A DNA stretch of 64,000 bases from Psococerastis gibbosa (Eukaryota; Arthropoda; Insecta; Psocodea; Psocidae), in NCBI GenBank assembly GCA_963971405.1, contig OZ020489.1:2480001-2544000 (forward strand), in the 5' to 3' direction. The first letter of the stretch is position 1. The number at the start of each line of letters is the position of its first letter. The position numbers were made by a program, and so were the translations under genes. The notes under the pieces are model-generated. The model was not told the origin of the DNA, did no database searches, and was given only the letters and a program-made list of their open reading frames with translations. This document shows, piece by piece, positions 1 through 9,957 of the stretch.

Positions 1-65
1 AAGCTACAATAGGATATGCTAGACGTTTCATGTATACATAAATAATTACTATTTTAGTTCCATTG

Positions 66-250
66 CAAAGCCAACCTCGCCTCTAGGGCTAAAGCCCTCT
101 CATATTATCAATTAGGAAGGCACGGAACACCTATTTAGCATGCTCCCCGAAGCATGGCCAGAAAATTTACCAAAAAGTGGAATTCGAACCAATATTCTTA
201 CGGGTGACAATCAGAATCAGTACCCCTACTCCAAATTGTACTAACATATA
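66..250 (-). repeat. Old tRNA-derived SINE copy
   Basis: Read on the minus strand, this has a tRNA-like head with a degenerate B box, then the body motif CCATGCTTCGGGGAGCATG and a tail ending near GAGGGCTTTAGCCCTAG. The same order occurs at 17890-18078, 34290-34462 and 63196-63372. It is more diverged than those copies. It probably lies in an intron or the 3' flank of the leftmost gene. Confidence 0.7.
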
Positions 251-772
251 GGTAGCATCATAATAACACAGTAAACTAGCTCCTTCTTCTTACTCGGGGC
301 TACCATCGTCTCTAGACATTCGGGTTCATGCCTCGTGGATTAGTGCTCAGCACAGTCCTTGGCACCTTAGCTGTAGCCAAGTGAGTCTACAGGCTTTTTA
401 AGTCGTACAAAATGAACGGAGTCAGGTGTAGTGCTTCCTGAACATCGTTAATTCTCGTGAAATGATTAAGTAGCCTTCGGTGGCTCGGACCACTTCAGAG
501 ATATTTCACCGGACATTCCCTTCCCAACAACACTTATCGATTAAATAAAGTCAGATGGGGATGAGTCACCACAGACCTTCAGTCTCAGAACCCGTAAACA
601 AACATTAAAATACTGGCAAACCTGTTAGACATGAGCCTAGAAGACATACTATGCATCCCATTATATTAAGATGACATATTACGTCCTTTAGATATTGCTA
701 GAGTGATGGACATAAATGAAACAAGGCACCAGCTGTAGGCCTACCTAACCTAAAAATTTTAAACAAACTTAC

Positions 773-951
773 CCGAAAACAATGTTAATGCCTATTAAAA
801 TAGCCGCAGTAAGCACTGTGTTTTCCCACATGACTATTTTTCGCACTTGGTTTAAGCACTTAAGCCACAGGGGATGATTATTTGCCTCAATCTTAGGGGT
901 AGCGTTTCTGCCGAACCATGGAAGATGCCGCTTGAATATCTCCCACGACAT
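773..951 (-). CDS. First coding exon of a membrane protein gene leaving the window (reticulon-homology type?)
   Basis: The frame opens at an ATG (951-949) as MSWEIFKRHLPWFGRN and ends in a hydrophobic run, VLTAAILIGINIVFG. It stops exactly at a good splice donor, GTAAGT (772-767). The pattern of a basic/aromatic stretch, then R-K-I-V-M-W-E-N, then a hydrophobic hairpin half resembles the first membrane segment of RETREG or ARL6IP1-like ER-shaping proteins. That assignment is by pattern only. No further exon is recognisable in 1-772, so the rest lies outside. The frame is also open upstream to about 984 but with no ATG there. It could be another small ER membrane protein. Confidence 0.4.
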
Positions 952-1243
952 AATGACAGCACTTTTAAAACAAATAAAAAACACCTAAATTATTTAAATA
1001 CAAAAATGATAAACGATAACCTGTAGAAAATTGACATTTACTACCGTAACAAAGCAATGTGGGCACTACGACGTAAATTGGTAAATAACAATTTAGAGAA
1101 CTGTTTTCATTTTCTTTGCAGACGCCTCACCAGGGCTGCCAAATGACCAGGGCTGCCAAATGACTTCTGCCGTATTCCTCGGAAATTGTTAAATAGTTCC
1201 TCAGAATACCCCGGAATTTTTTTTAAATGTTGGTCCCCTTTAG

Positions 1244-1382
1244 ATGCCTCTTCCACCAACGTCAATAGTGATAGTAAATGTAGTATTGACGTGGTAGCAG
1301 ACATTTTTAGACTGTCTTAATGTCTGCTACCACTTCAATACCACATTTACTATCACTATTGACGTTGGTCGAATAAGCGCCT
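1244..1382. repeat. Foldback MITE, same family as 17665-17804
   Basis: Two arms (about 1250-1306 and 1317-1372) are near-perfect reverse complements, with motifs CCAACGTCAATAGTGATAGT and GTGGTAGCAGACATT around a short loop (TTTAGACTGTCTTAA). The copy at 17665-17804 has the same arms and loop. The ends are more decayed here. The short minus-strand open frame across it is a by-product of the repeat. Confidence 0.85.
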
Positions 1383-1814
1383 TATATATGATTTTTTTTT
1401 ATTTTTGAACACAAAGGATGTTACAAATTAAACTGGATATAAAGTTTGTTTTCATGTAGTATGCTAAGCATAGGCGGATTTTTATTATTTTTGAGAGTAT
1501 CGACTGCTGTAGTGCTGTACATCACCATGCCTACTTCACCAGTTTTCATCTTTTAATCTTGCTAATTTTCAGAAGCTAGAGCAGTATAGTCTAAGGCTCC
1601 TAAGCTTCACCCACGTATACCATAAGTAGGTACCTTTAATTGTGGCAAATTCAAAATTGGCAGTTGACAATTAAAAATACTTGGAGCGCTGAGAAAAGCA
1701 TTATAGGGGGCTGCGTAACCTTCTGGAGACTGGAGGGGGGGGGGGCTAGGTTGTTTGGGTTGTCATTATCAGATCTAAGCTGTTCTCCGTGAATCCAAGC
1801 CATTAATGTTATGG

Positions 1815-2215
1815 TAAACCTGAATTAGTGAGGTTTTACACATTTTATCCCCTGGAGAAGGGGGCGCAGCAGTCTCCCCTGCGGAAAAACAATGATAAAT
1901 GGGCCCAAATTAATGAGGTTTTTCGCATTTTATACCCTGGTGATAGGTGGGCCCGGGGGTCTCCCCGTAGAAAAAAAATTGATAAATAGGCCCAAATTAG
2001 TGAGGTTTTACGCATATTAAACCCTGGAAAATGGGGGGCCGGGGGTTTCCCCCGGAGAAGGAAAATTGATGTATATAGGTCCAAATTAGTGAGGTTTTAC
2101 GAATTTTCCAAGCAGTACAGTTGAGATTGTACCGACAAATAAACCTACCACTCAGGGGGCCCGGGGGTCTCCCCCGAAGAAAAAGCTTGAAAAAAATAGG
2201 TCTGAAATAGGCACA
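1815..2215. repeat. Tandem repeat, period about 84-88 bp, four to five units
   Basis: The motif AAATTAGTGAGGTTTTACGC recurs near 1823, 1907, 1994 and 2082. Each time it is followed by a G-rich block ending in TCTCCCC and then AAAAATTGATAAATAGG. A degenerate unit follows to about 2215. The 79-codon minus-strand open frame here is made of these units and is not a gene. Confidence 0.85.
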
Positions 2216-2390
2216 TTGGGATCTTAAGCATTTTGAGTAATATATTTTTGTGAAAATAAGTCAATGTGTTGATTTTTTCATGATGTCTTTAATGTAAAAT
2301 AAACATACCAGTATCAAGAATTAATTTCCCTTTCGTTATTGTGGATACTATGCCTTTCGCCTCCATAACGTCTTTGTCACCAGAAATCCT

Positions 2391-2437
2391 GGGGGGGGGG
2401 GCCTGCGGGCTTAGCCTCCCCCCCCCCCCCAGGACCC
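2391..2437. repeat. Poly-G / poly-C palindrome
   Basis: A run of G, a short GCC-TGCGGGCTTAGCC centre and a run of C pair as an inverted repeat. Similar poly-G/C blocks lie at 1732-1745, 8850-8864, 13890-13915 and 54619-54662. Homopolymer lengths at such sites are often misassembled. Confidence 0.7.
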
Positions 2438-2777
2438 CCCTATTTACGCCAATGCATGTATGTATAAACTTACAAACCTTTCTTGAAATAGGTTTGTGAT
2501 GGAAATAATGCAATAGGCTCCCATGATTTAATCATTTGATTTGACTTTTTCTCACCCTCACACTTTTATAGGCTGATATGAAACTCCCGGCATCTTATTT
2601 CAGGTTCATCTAAGTTTTATTCATTATACAAAGCTGAAGCTACTCAAGCTAGTAAATTTTTAAAAACATGCAGAAATCTAGAATAATTTTTAGTGCGCTA
2701 GCGACGGGAAATACACGACAGCTAAGTCGTAATAAATAGCTGACAATTAACTGTCATAAGATAACTATTGAGTTTCA

Positions 2778-2789
2778 TTTGGCGCGAAA
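2778..2789. promoter_or_regulatory. Perfect palindromic E2F-type site upstream of POLE4
   Basis: TTTGGCGCGAAA matches the E2F/DP consensus TTTSSCGC on both strands. It lies about 0.7 kb before the POLE4 start. With the nearer site at 3410-3422 it suggests S-phase control, as expected for a replication gene. Function is inferred. Confidence 0.45.
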
Positions 2790-3409
2790 ATTTTAGGCCA
2801 AAATATGGTGGACTTTCGATTGGTCCCCTGCTTCAGCATGCAAACATATGGAGGTGTAGGGCTCGGGGTGGAAATAGTGTTTATATTTTTTGAATTTTTG
2901 CGAAAATTTTATGAAACCGCGAGAGAATCAATGGTCATTCGACAAAAATCTTAAAAAATAAAATAAAAACAAATTTCCCTAAAATCCCACAGAAAAACCT
3001 CAAAAATTGTTGACCCCGGAAATTTTTCGGAATAAAATTATTTCCCACGGAATTCCGAGGTAAACCACGGAATGTGGCAGCCCTGCAAATGACTTGCCTC
3101 ACGCAAGTTGAGCGCGCTGCGCGTGCGCAGTGCGTCCTCAACCATCAACAATTCAACATAAATGTTTCGAACATTTATTATTTTATTTTATGAAAAATGT
3201 TCATAAAAATGCAGTATATCAGTAAATAAAAAATATTTATTTATTAAAACTTTTTAATGTTAAAGTATGTTAATGGTAATTATTAACAAGCCTTTTATAT
3301 TTAAAGTTCGATTTCTGTTTCTGTTGGGCTGGCTGTCTGTAGCTTACAAACAATTTTGCCATCGGCCCATCACACATGACACAATCACACATTCACATGA
3401 ATGATCACA

Positions 3410-3422
3410 TTCGCGCGGGAAA
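3410..3422. promoter_or_regulatory. E2F-type site in the proximal POLE4 promoter
   Basis: TTCGCGCGGGAAA reads TTTCCCGCGCGAA on the minus strand, a strong match to the E2F consensus. It is about 75 bp before the start codon, a typical position in replication-gene promoters. Confidence 0.55.
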
Positions 3423-3496
3423 TCAATGATGAAAAAAATTATTTCTGATTAAAATACGCAATTTCTAGTCAAGAAACTAATTTTAGAATTTAAAAA

Positions 3497-4537
3497 ATGT
3501 CGGAAGAAAAAATTGATGTTGGAGAAAAACTTGTAAAGTTGCCACTTTCTCGAATTCGGCAACTGGTAAACCTAGATCCTGATGTTAGTAACATAGCCCA
3601 AGAAGCCTTGTTCCTGATTACCAAAGCGACGGTGAGTACGAATTTTAATTATACCGAGCGTTATAATTCTGTATCATACAACTACCTGTGGCAAAAGTCA
3701 TAATCATAACGCTTACTTTCTACCCAGCCCTTCCTTGGCATTTCTGTCTTTAGGCCCCGCTCTTACCTGTAAAGATGTACTGTGAGTGATGCTCTTGTTT
3801 ATGACAGCGTCTGCCTTTCATCCCAAACAATTAGGCAGCTGCACAACACAGCAAAGGGAGTACTAAGTTTTAACTGAACTATGCAACTAGACAGTTTTGC
3901 CCTTCTGGACTTCCGTACTCTTGTTGTCAACCCAAGGTTCTCCTAGTTTTGGGAAGAGGGGTTTGACTTGAGATATCACCCTTTCGTCATTTGCAAGGTG
4001 TTGCAGTGTGTACCAAAGCGGAAGAAGGGATATCTGGTACAAGTGTAGACCGAGCAGGTCAGCAGGACGTTCGCTAACGTCTGTGTCCATGGCACCTCGT
4101 TCGTTAAAGTGAGAGTGTGTGCAAATAGACTGTGGTCTGTGTTGTCCATTTGTCCGACATTATAAAGTTATTGTTACATTGTGTCAATGGTAAGCTTGTT
4201 CATTGTCGCTTGTAACCCGTCTAGATTGACAACGAGCCTCGAGGACGTGTATCAACCAAAAATTACGAAAATATTATAAATTACTGTCTGATAATCCATG
4301 CAGGCGTTGGTATTGAGCCATCTTTGCCGAAATAGGTTAAATTATTGCTGATATAAATGCAGTGTAGTTAATCCTTCATAAATGTATTTTCAGGAACTAT
4401 TTTTGGAATCAGTTACGAGGGAAGCGTACGAAATTACTGCTAGTGAGTTGAAAAAGACGGTTACAAAGAAGCACGTTGATGCAGCTATCGACAGTATCGA
4501 TGCGCTCGCCTTTCTCGACGGAGTCTTTGACGACTGA
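3497..4537 (+). CDS. POLE4: DNA polymerase epsilon subunit 4 (histone-fold protein), two exons
   Basis: Exon 1 is 3497-3631, ending ACG before donor GTGAGT. Exon 2 is 4394-4537, after acceptor TTTTCAG, with a TGA stop. The junction is in phase 0 and the product is 92 aa. It reads as a single histone fold. KLPLSRIRQLVNLDPDVS covers alpha-1 and loop 1, QEALFLITKATELFLESV is the long alpha-2, and KKHVDAAIDSIDALAFLDG is alpha-3 and the C-terminal helix. This is the NF-YC/Dpb3-like pattern of POLE4, the small accessory subunit that pairs with POLE3 in the leading-strand polymerase and binds H3-H4. The CHRAC subunit CHRAC1 is related, but the LAFLDG end and short length favour POLE4. Two E2F-type sites lie upstream. 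The intron (3632-4393) holds no repeat I recognise. Confidence 0.88.
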
Positions 4538-4902
4538 ACACAACATTTTTACTTCTCGCTACATTTTTGTAGTGATTGATTTATGGAATGCGTCTATTGA
4601 ACAGCAGGTACAAACTGATTTTATCCCGTTGACACACTTACTTTGCATCCGAGGTGCGTTGTAACAAGACTACGTCTCTGATAACCTATAAGCCTGACAG
4701 TAACCCAAATTGCGTTCCAAGAATCCCCCGGCACTCTGTCCTTAAATAGAATTTGCTGCAATTGTTATTGGTTGCCCGTGGAATGGTCTTCCGAGCGTCG
4801 ATTCCACCACCCTTTGAAATGTCTAGGTATGGAATACAAAATGGCACCGCTCTGTATTGGAACGTGGTGGTGCCTAGACTTTTATAAATACATATATACT
4901 AA

Positions 4903-5070
4903 TATATATAGGTGAGATGGGACGCCATAAATATTTTTTACTCCTAGAGCCACCTGCTACGTTTTTTTTCAAAGAATGGTGGCGTGGGACAATAGGAAAT
5001 GTGGTGAGTAGCCCCAGAAATCAAAATATATTTTTGGCGGGAAGCAAATCTCCCATCTCTCCTATATAGA
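4903..5070. repeat. Short MITE with TATATAGG-GAGATGGGA termini
   Basis: The left end, TATATAGGTGAGATGGGAC, and the right end, TCCCATCTCTCCTATATA, are inverted repeats about 150 bp apart. A related full element is at 59673-59901, and one end is at 46585-46635. There is no coding capacity, so it is a non-autonomous DNA element. Confidence 0.75.
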
Positions 5071-5935
5071 ACTCCCGTGATGCCGTCCAGTATTCCTTAC
5101 CTTATACTGTAAACTTCGGTGCTAAGTAAGATTGTCCCCGAGATTAAAAGTTTAATTTAAATCATTAGTTAATCTAAGTTGACTGCCTTAGGGCTAGTTC
5201 AGGGTACTTCAATTATTGTCTTTAATACAGGAGCATAAAACAGGTAGTTGGAGGAAAATGTTGATGCTTACATATCTGCTGTATTAATTATTGTTACAAA
5301 ATTACACCATTTTATAATTTTATGGACTTCTTTTGAAGGATTACTTTTTCCTAATGTATTTATTTTAGATCAGACTACTTGGTTAAGTCAATAAGGAATA
5401 AAGGTAACGTCTAACTGAACGCAGATTCTTGCCACTAGTCTTAGTTTATGAAAGGATCGAAAAGTAATACATAATAACATACTGTATTAAACATTAACAC
5501 AAAACTAATTAACTTACGTCAGAGTTTCAAAAAGAACAAATGAAAACACGACATTTTTTACTAAAATAAGGTTTGGTATAAAATATGGGTTATACGAGTA
5601 GCCTAATTTTCAAAACATACAAACAGGTTATTTCTTCGACTGATTAAATTGTATTCTATAGAATCAGCTGATTGGCTCACTGCATCGGGTTTTCCGTTTT
5701 TTAGAATTAATATTTTACTTGATTCCTTACTGGAAGTGTTCAAAGGAGTTAATTGGGAGGAATTAATTAATTTCGTCATAATGACTGGGTGATTCTTAGT
5801 TAACAAAATATTAAGAAGTCTTTGTCTTAACAGTTCAACTGATTCTTATTGCATTTGTCACAATTTTTTTGTAACACTGGTCAATTAAAAAATAATAATG
5901 AATTATATTTATCTACATGAAACTTGGGCCTAATA
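5071..5935. other. Intergenic, no gene seen
   Basis: AT-rich sequence between POLE4 and family gene A. I see no splice-supported exon, RNA gene or clear repeat; the short minus-strand frame near 5603-5806 shows no family resemblance. Confidence 0.6.
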
Positions 5936-7387
5936 TTAATTCCCTATTAATAACTTTTTTTCACAGGCCCTTAGTATTAGCATTTCCTCGCCGATCTTAT
6001 CAGAATGTAAAAATGGCAGCTGATTGAGCAGCGCGTACTGATTGTAATCCTCCGCCATCGTCGATAAATCGTGGCCATGGGACAGAGCGAACAGAGCCAG
6101 TTTGGTCCACGATATCCCGTCAGCAATGTTGATCTCGGCCATTGCAAAATAATACGCCGGAATTCCTGTATGATTATAATTGCTCCCTTTCACTGCGTTG
6201 TATTTATCAAAACAGTGACGCGCCAAATTAAGAGTGTAATAGAAGTTGTACTCTTCAAGCGGAGTAACGCCGTAAGCGGCGGGAAAATTTTTCGAAATAT
6301 CATTATCAGGCGTATCTTCACTAATTTCCGTTATTTTCTTTAGTATGTATTTTTTCTCGGCCACAACCTCTGGCCTTGAGTGGACAAGTGTGCGCAATTT
6401 GAATGAGAAATAATTGGCATCGTAGAGCGGTTTAAATCCGCTGAAGTTGCAAGTCATAGATATTAAACTACCAACAATTGAGTCGCCCCGAAGGGGAGCG
6501 AAGCAACCCCTCACTATGGCGTGTTTGTACTCCGGGTTAGCATTACCTACGGCACAGAGTTTCTCTAAAGCAGCACGGGAAAACATCAAACCTACATGTA
6601 CATTTTCTTCTGCTTTAGTGATTAATTTTATTGCTTCATTATGGTGCTTGTCGAAGCCTTCGGTATCACCTCTAAACAAGTAGTACGTAAGCAAATGTCG
6701 GTTATATATAAAGTTCGTTTTTGTAAACATGGCGCCGTCGTATTGCAAATCACAAGGGAAGAAAATTTTCGTTGTAGACAACAACGACGAAAATTCCATC
6801 GTCATGTTGGGTAGGTGTAGAGTGTCAACAGTCATGTACCACAGTGACACAATTGTTCCGAACCCATACTCTACCATTAACCTCGACCGTACCTTATTGC
6901 CCGACGAAACATGTTTCAAGAAACCTATCGCGCTACTAGCATTGGCTGGGATTTTTGTCTTTGGCGTTGACGGAATTATCACTGAAGGGCAAATTGAGGT
7001 AATAGAACGGGATTTAAAAAATAGAAGTAAGTATTCTGCTGTGGGTGAAATGTTTTTCACACCCTCCATCAGGCTTAACATTTCTTGGCAAGTATCCCTC
7101 TGTAGCACCACACATTTCGTCTCTTTGATGATTTTCCACATTGCGGAATAATATACATTTCGCGTTATTTTAAATGAAAATGGAAGAAGTTCATTGTGTG
7201 GTTTGAGCTGTTCGTCGGTTATGATTATTATGTAATGTTGTTGTACTACCAAATAGTCAACACTTGTTCTGTAACACGGTGACTTCTTTTGCTTTATCGG
7301 CTTTGCACCAAAGTAAAGGCCATTTGTCTTTTGACTCTCTTGTTGTTTGGTGGTTTTCAAAATGACTTTATGGTCCGAAGTATTCAT
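5936..7387 (-). CDS. Nucleoprotein-like family gene A (intronless, 483 aa)
   Basis: A single open frame from ATG (7387-7385) to a stop at 5938-5936. I recognise no cellular domain. Landmarks shared with the other copies, in order, are: YIIIITDEQLKP (near residue 55), KITRNVYYSAMWKIIKETK, TCQEMLSLMEG, ICPSV, YGFGTIVSLWYMTV, FSSLLS, then an asparagine-tyrosine motif (here IYNRH), RLCAVGNAN or a variant (here KLCAVGNANPEYKHAIVRG), CFAPL, FPAAYGVTPLEEY, GIPAYYFAMAE and a C-terminal EDYNQYALLNQLP. There is no signal peptide or membrane segment, so the product is probably soluble and helical. The closest copy is F (EGFGT-type segment, NVHVGLMFSRAAL). The first 30 residues are basic and poorly conserved. 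It carries the shared upstream module at 7490-7690. Viral nucleoprotein ancestry is an inference; it could also be a lineage-specific cellular family. Confidence 0.75.
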   Translation of the reverse strand: MNTSDHKVILKTTKQQESQKTNGLYFGAKPIKQKKSPCYRTSVDYLVVQQHYIIIITDEQLKPHNELLPFSFKITRNVYYSAMWKIIKETKCVVLQRDTCQEMLSLMEGVKNISPTAEYLLLFFKSRSITSICPSVIIPSTPKTKIPANASSAIGFLKHVSSGNKVRSRLMVEYGFGTIVSLWYMTVDTLHLPNMTMEFSSLLSTTKIFFPCDLQYDGAMFTKTNFIYNRHLLTYYLFRGDTEGFDKHHNEAIKLITKAEENVHVGLMFSRAALEKLCAVGNANPEYKHAIVRGCFAPLRGDSIVGSLISMTCNFSGFKPLYDANYFSFKLRTLVHSRPEVVAEKKYILKKITEISEDTPDNDISKNFPAAYGVTPLEEYNFYYTLNLARHCFDKYNAVKGSNYNHTGIPAYYFAMAEINIADGISWTKLALFALSHGHDLSTMAEDYNQYALLNQLPFLHSDKIGEEMLILRACEKKLLIGN

Positions 7388-7489
7388 TTTCGTAGTTGCT
7401 TGAATATAGTGGGGAAATAAACTTTTTAATGCCGTATTAATTTTTAATATTTACTAACGTTGCAAACTGAAGGAAACAGGCCAGTACTT

Positions 7490-7690
7490 GCCAATATCTG
7501 CCTCTGCTGCCATTTGCAAACGCGTGGTACTAGCCAAGCCACTTTCACGCTGGCGCGAACTGAATGAATTTAAAAAGGAAAGCTAAAGCCTTCATTTTAG
7601 GAGCAGCCACGTCCTTTTTTTTCTGTTTATTATCTGACTGCGCAGTTACTTAGTCATATTTATCAGTTAGTTTAATTGACGAGGGTTAGC
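7490..7690 (-). promoter_or_regulatory. Conserved upstream module of family gene A
   Basis: Read on the minus strand: AACTGCGCAGTCAG, then TTTAAATTCATTCAGTTCGC, then GCGCCAGCGTGAAAG, ACCACGCGTTTGCAAATGG, and TATTGGCAAGTACTGGCCTG. The same blocks in the same order precede B, D, E and F. It ends about 105 bp before the ATG, a position that suits a core promoter with the start of the 5' UTR. Confidence 0.65.
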
Positions 7691-7875
7691 AGAACTTACT
7701 ACAGACTGACCGATTTTCTGCATGGAGCTGTTCAAATATATATTATTAAAATAAGTATGGCTTTGTTCCCATGTCCTGTGACGACTCAACTGTACTTGCG
7801 ATGAGTTCATATTATCTTGATTATTGATTCAACGCTTACACACACCCCCACACACCCCCCCCCCCCCCGCCCCCT

Positions 7876-8165
7876 TACTGCAATGTGGAGTTGTGGTACG
7901 GACTCTGACTTTCACCCACCCGAAAGGTTGTTGGTTCGGTCCCACACTGGCTACATTATCTGGCCAGGCCATGCTTCGGAGGGCATGTAAAGCAACACGT
8001 TTATTTTGGTTGTTCTATCTAAATAGGCCTATCTCAAAGTTCCTAGAACTACTGGCAATCCATCAGCAACCCACTGGAAGACGCCAACCAGACCGCTCAT
8101 GGTTATGATACTGTAGTGCTGCAGAATTATACACATACATGTGTATGTATTATAACTCTCTGCTT
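7876..8165 (+). repeat. tRNA-derived SINE
   Basis: The tRNA-like head has an A-box region (GTGGTACGGACTC) and a B box (GGTTCGGTCCC). It is followed by GCCATGCTTCGGAGGGCATG and a longer body ending TATGATACTGTAGTGCTGCA and ACACATACATGTGTATGTAT. It shares head and body with the copy at 17350-17880. Confidence 0.8.
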
Positions 8166-8439
8166 TGGTTGTTCTGCCTCAATATCTAAAAGATGCAAAG
8201 CAATCCATCAGCAACCATGATGTTGATAGTGCTGATCTAACGAGCAGCCACAGATTTTGCGGCCGATGTGTCAATACTTTGCAGATATGCCGCAACTCCA
8301 GGATGCAATTCTTCAAGCTATAGGCGTTCAACCGGATACGGTCCCCGCTAGTAACGCTAATGTACCTAAATGTAATGCTAGAAAAAACGACCGTAGCCAT
8401 TATAACGAATACTTTTTCTAATGACTATTCTTGGAAAGA

Positions 8440-8578
8440 TTGTGTCCCTAATGCCGAGGCCCTGAGGAGAATGGATACAGAAGTCGAGTTGCTGCTGACG
8501 GTTAAGAAACGGAAACTAATATTTTTTGGCCATGTGAGGAACGAAAAATATTGCCTTCCGCATGTTATAGACTAATAC
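8440..8578 (+). mobile_element. Fragment of LINE reverse transcriptase C-terminus
   Basis: The translation includes RRMDTEVELLLTVKKRKL followed by FFGHVRNEKY, the typical end of a CR1/RTE-like reverse transcriptase ORF. The related fragment near 47390-47650 has the same pattern. Only the 3' end is present, as usual for 5'-truncated insertions. Confidence 0.65.
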
Positions 8579-8733
8579 TGTAGTAGACTGTACCTACTAA
8601 CGAAAGTCAATACAAAATGCTCAGCGAATATTGATAAAATTATTGTCACCATGTTTTGAGGTAGGCTACAATGAATTACATGTGGCAGTCACTTACACCG
8701 ATCAACCACTAATATTGAACTTGCACGCGTTGG

Positions 8734-9572
8734 AAAGAACCGGTCCGAGTTTACTCGAACATGCTTTCCAATTTATCAATTAGTAGGGAGAGAAAATGAA
8801 TAATTTCATGGTAAATAATTTTCCTACGGTTAAATTTCGGATATCTCGGGGGGGGGGGGGGGGGTGTCCACCTGACGTCACTGGAGGTGAGGTAACCTCA
8901 ATATATTTAAAACACATTACAACACAGTAATAATAGCAGGGCAGGCAATGCATTTCAGCGGGAAGTTTCTATCATTTTTTAAAAAAAAAATTTTTGCGCA
9001 AAAGCAATTAGGTTTTTGGGAAAGCCAACTGTCCGGTTTCGTTACTCAACTTAACACCTAAAACATGCCTGAAGGTAGAAATCATCAACAGAAAAGTTTC
9101 GCAGAAATATTATTTTTTAGTCATTTTTCATTAAAATTAAGTTATTTTTATTTTTTTACCCCCAGAAGCAAACTATCAAGGGGTAAGCGACCCCCCGCAT
9201 TTTATCAACATTAAGAACGACTAGAATATATGTGAATTTAAAAGAAATCGTTGGAGCCGTTTTTGAGAAATAATTTTTTTTGACGTTTTTTTGGAGTTTT
9301 TTGAGAATGTAACCCCCCCAAATTGAGTTAGCCCCAAATAAAAAAAATGGACTCGAGGTATGATTTTTGTGAACCTACATGCCGAATTTCATCAAAATCG
9401 ACCGAGTAGTTTGCCCGGAAATCGATGCACAGACAGACAGACAGACATTTCGTAAAAACCACTTTTTTGGGTTCCTGGGACCTGAAAACGTGTAAATCCG
9501 TTGAAATCTCGGAATCGAAAATTTTGACCATCACAAAGCTTTCCTTCTACTACGTATAAATTGGAAAGCAAA
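8734..9572 (-). repeat. Dispersed repeat family X, copy 1
   Basis: On the minus strand it begins TTGCTTTCCAATTTATACGT, passes AAAGCTTTGTGATGGTC, GGTCCCAGGAACCCA and a GTCTGTCTG run, and ends AAACTCGGACCGGTTCTT. Other copies are at 20971-22482, 39503-41172 and 50452-50610. A poly-G run splits this one near 8850. Short ORFs in it are not genes. Confidence 0.85.
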
Positions 9573-9957
9573 AAATTACAGACACTGAAGAAGCCCGGAT
9601 GAAAGGGGTACCAAAACTGTAGCCAATTGGCGATAGTGACGGCCACAAGAATGTTGCCTACTTCGAAATGTGTAGCAGGATCCTTTTATCTCAGGGATTT
9701 CACATTTTATGTAACTTAATTTATAATTCCTAAAAAATGGCTACTTTTGTTATAAAAATAAATAAAAAATAGACCGTGAGTGTTCCAGACTGTCTCTTAA
9801 CAGAGTAACTGTTCCATGCAGCACATTCGTTCGCCAATTTTTCTTAGTATACCTACCAATCAATTTAAAAAAAAAGTACAAAACATAGCAAACATAGCTA
9901 ATCATTTACCAACTAACAACTTCTGGTCACAGTTCTCTTTTCCATTCCTCGTCGATG

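Noticed and set aside
6729-7151. 140-codon open frame on the plus strand opposite gene A
   Set aside because: It is the reverse of conserved sense codons. Similar antisense frames appear opposite D, E and F at the same place because the sense protein is conserved; no own start context or family.
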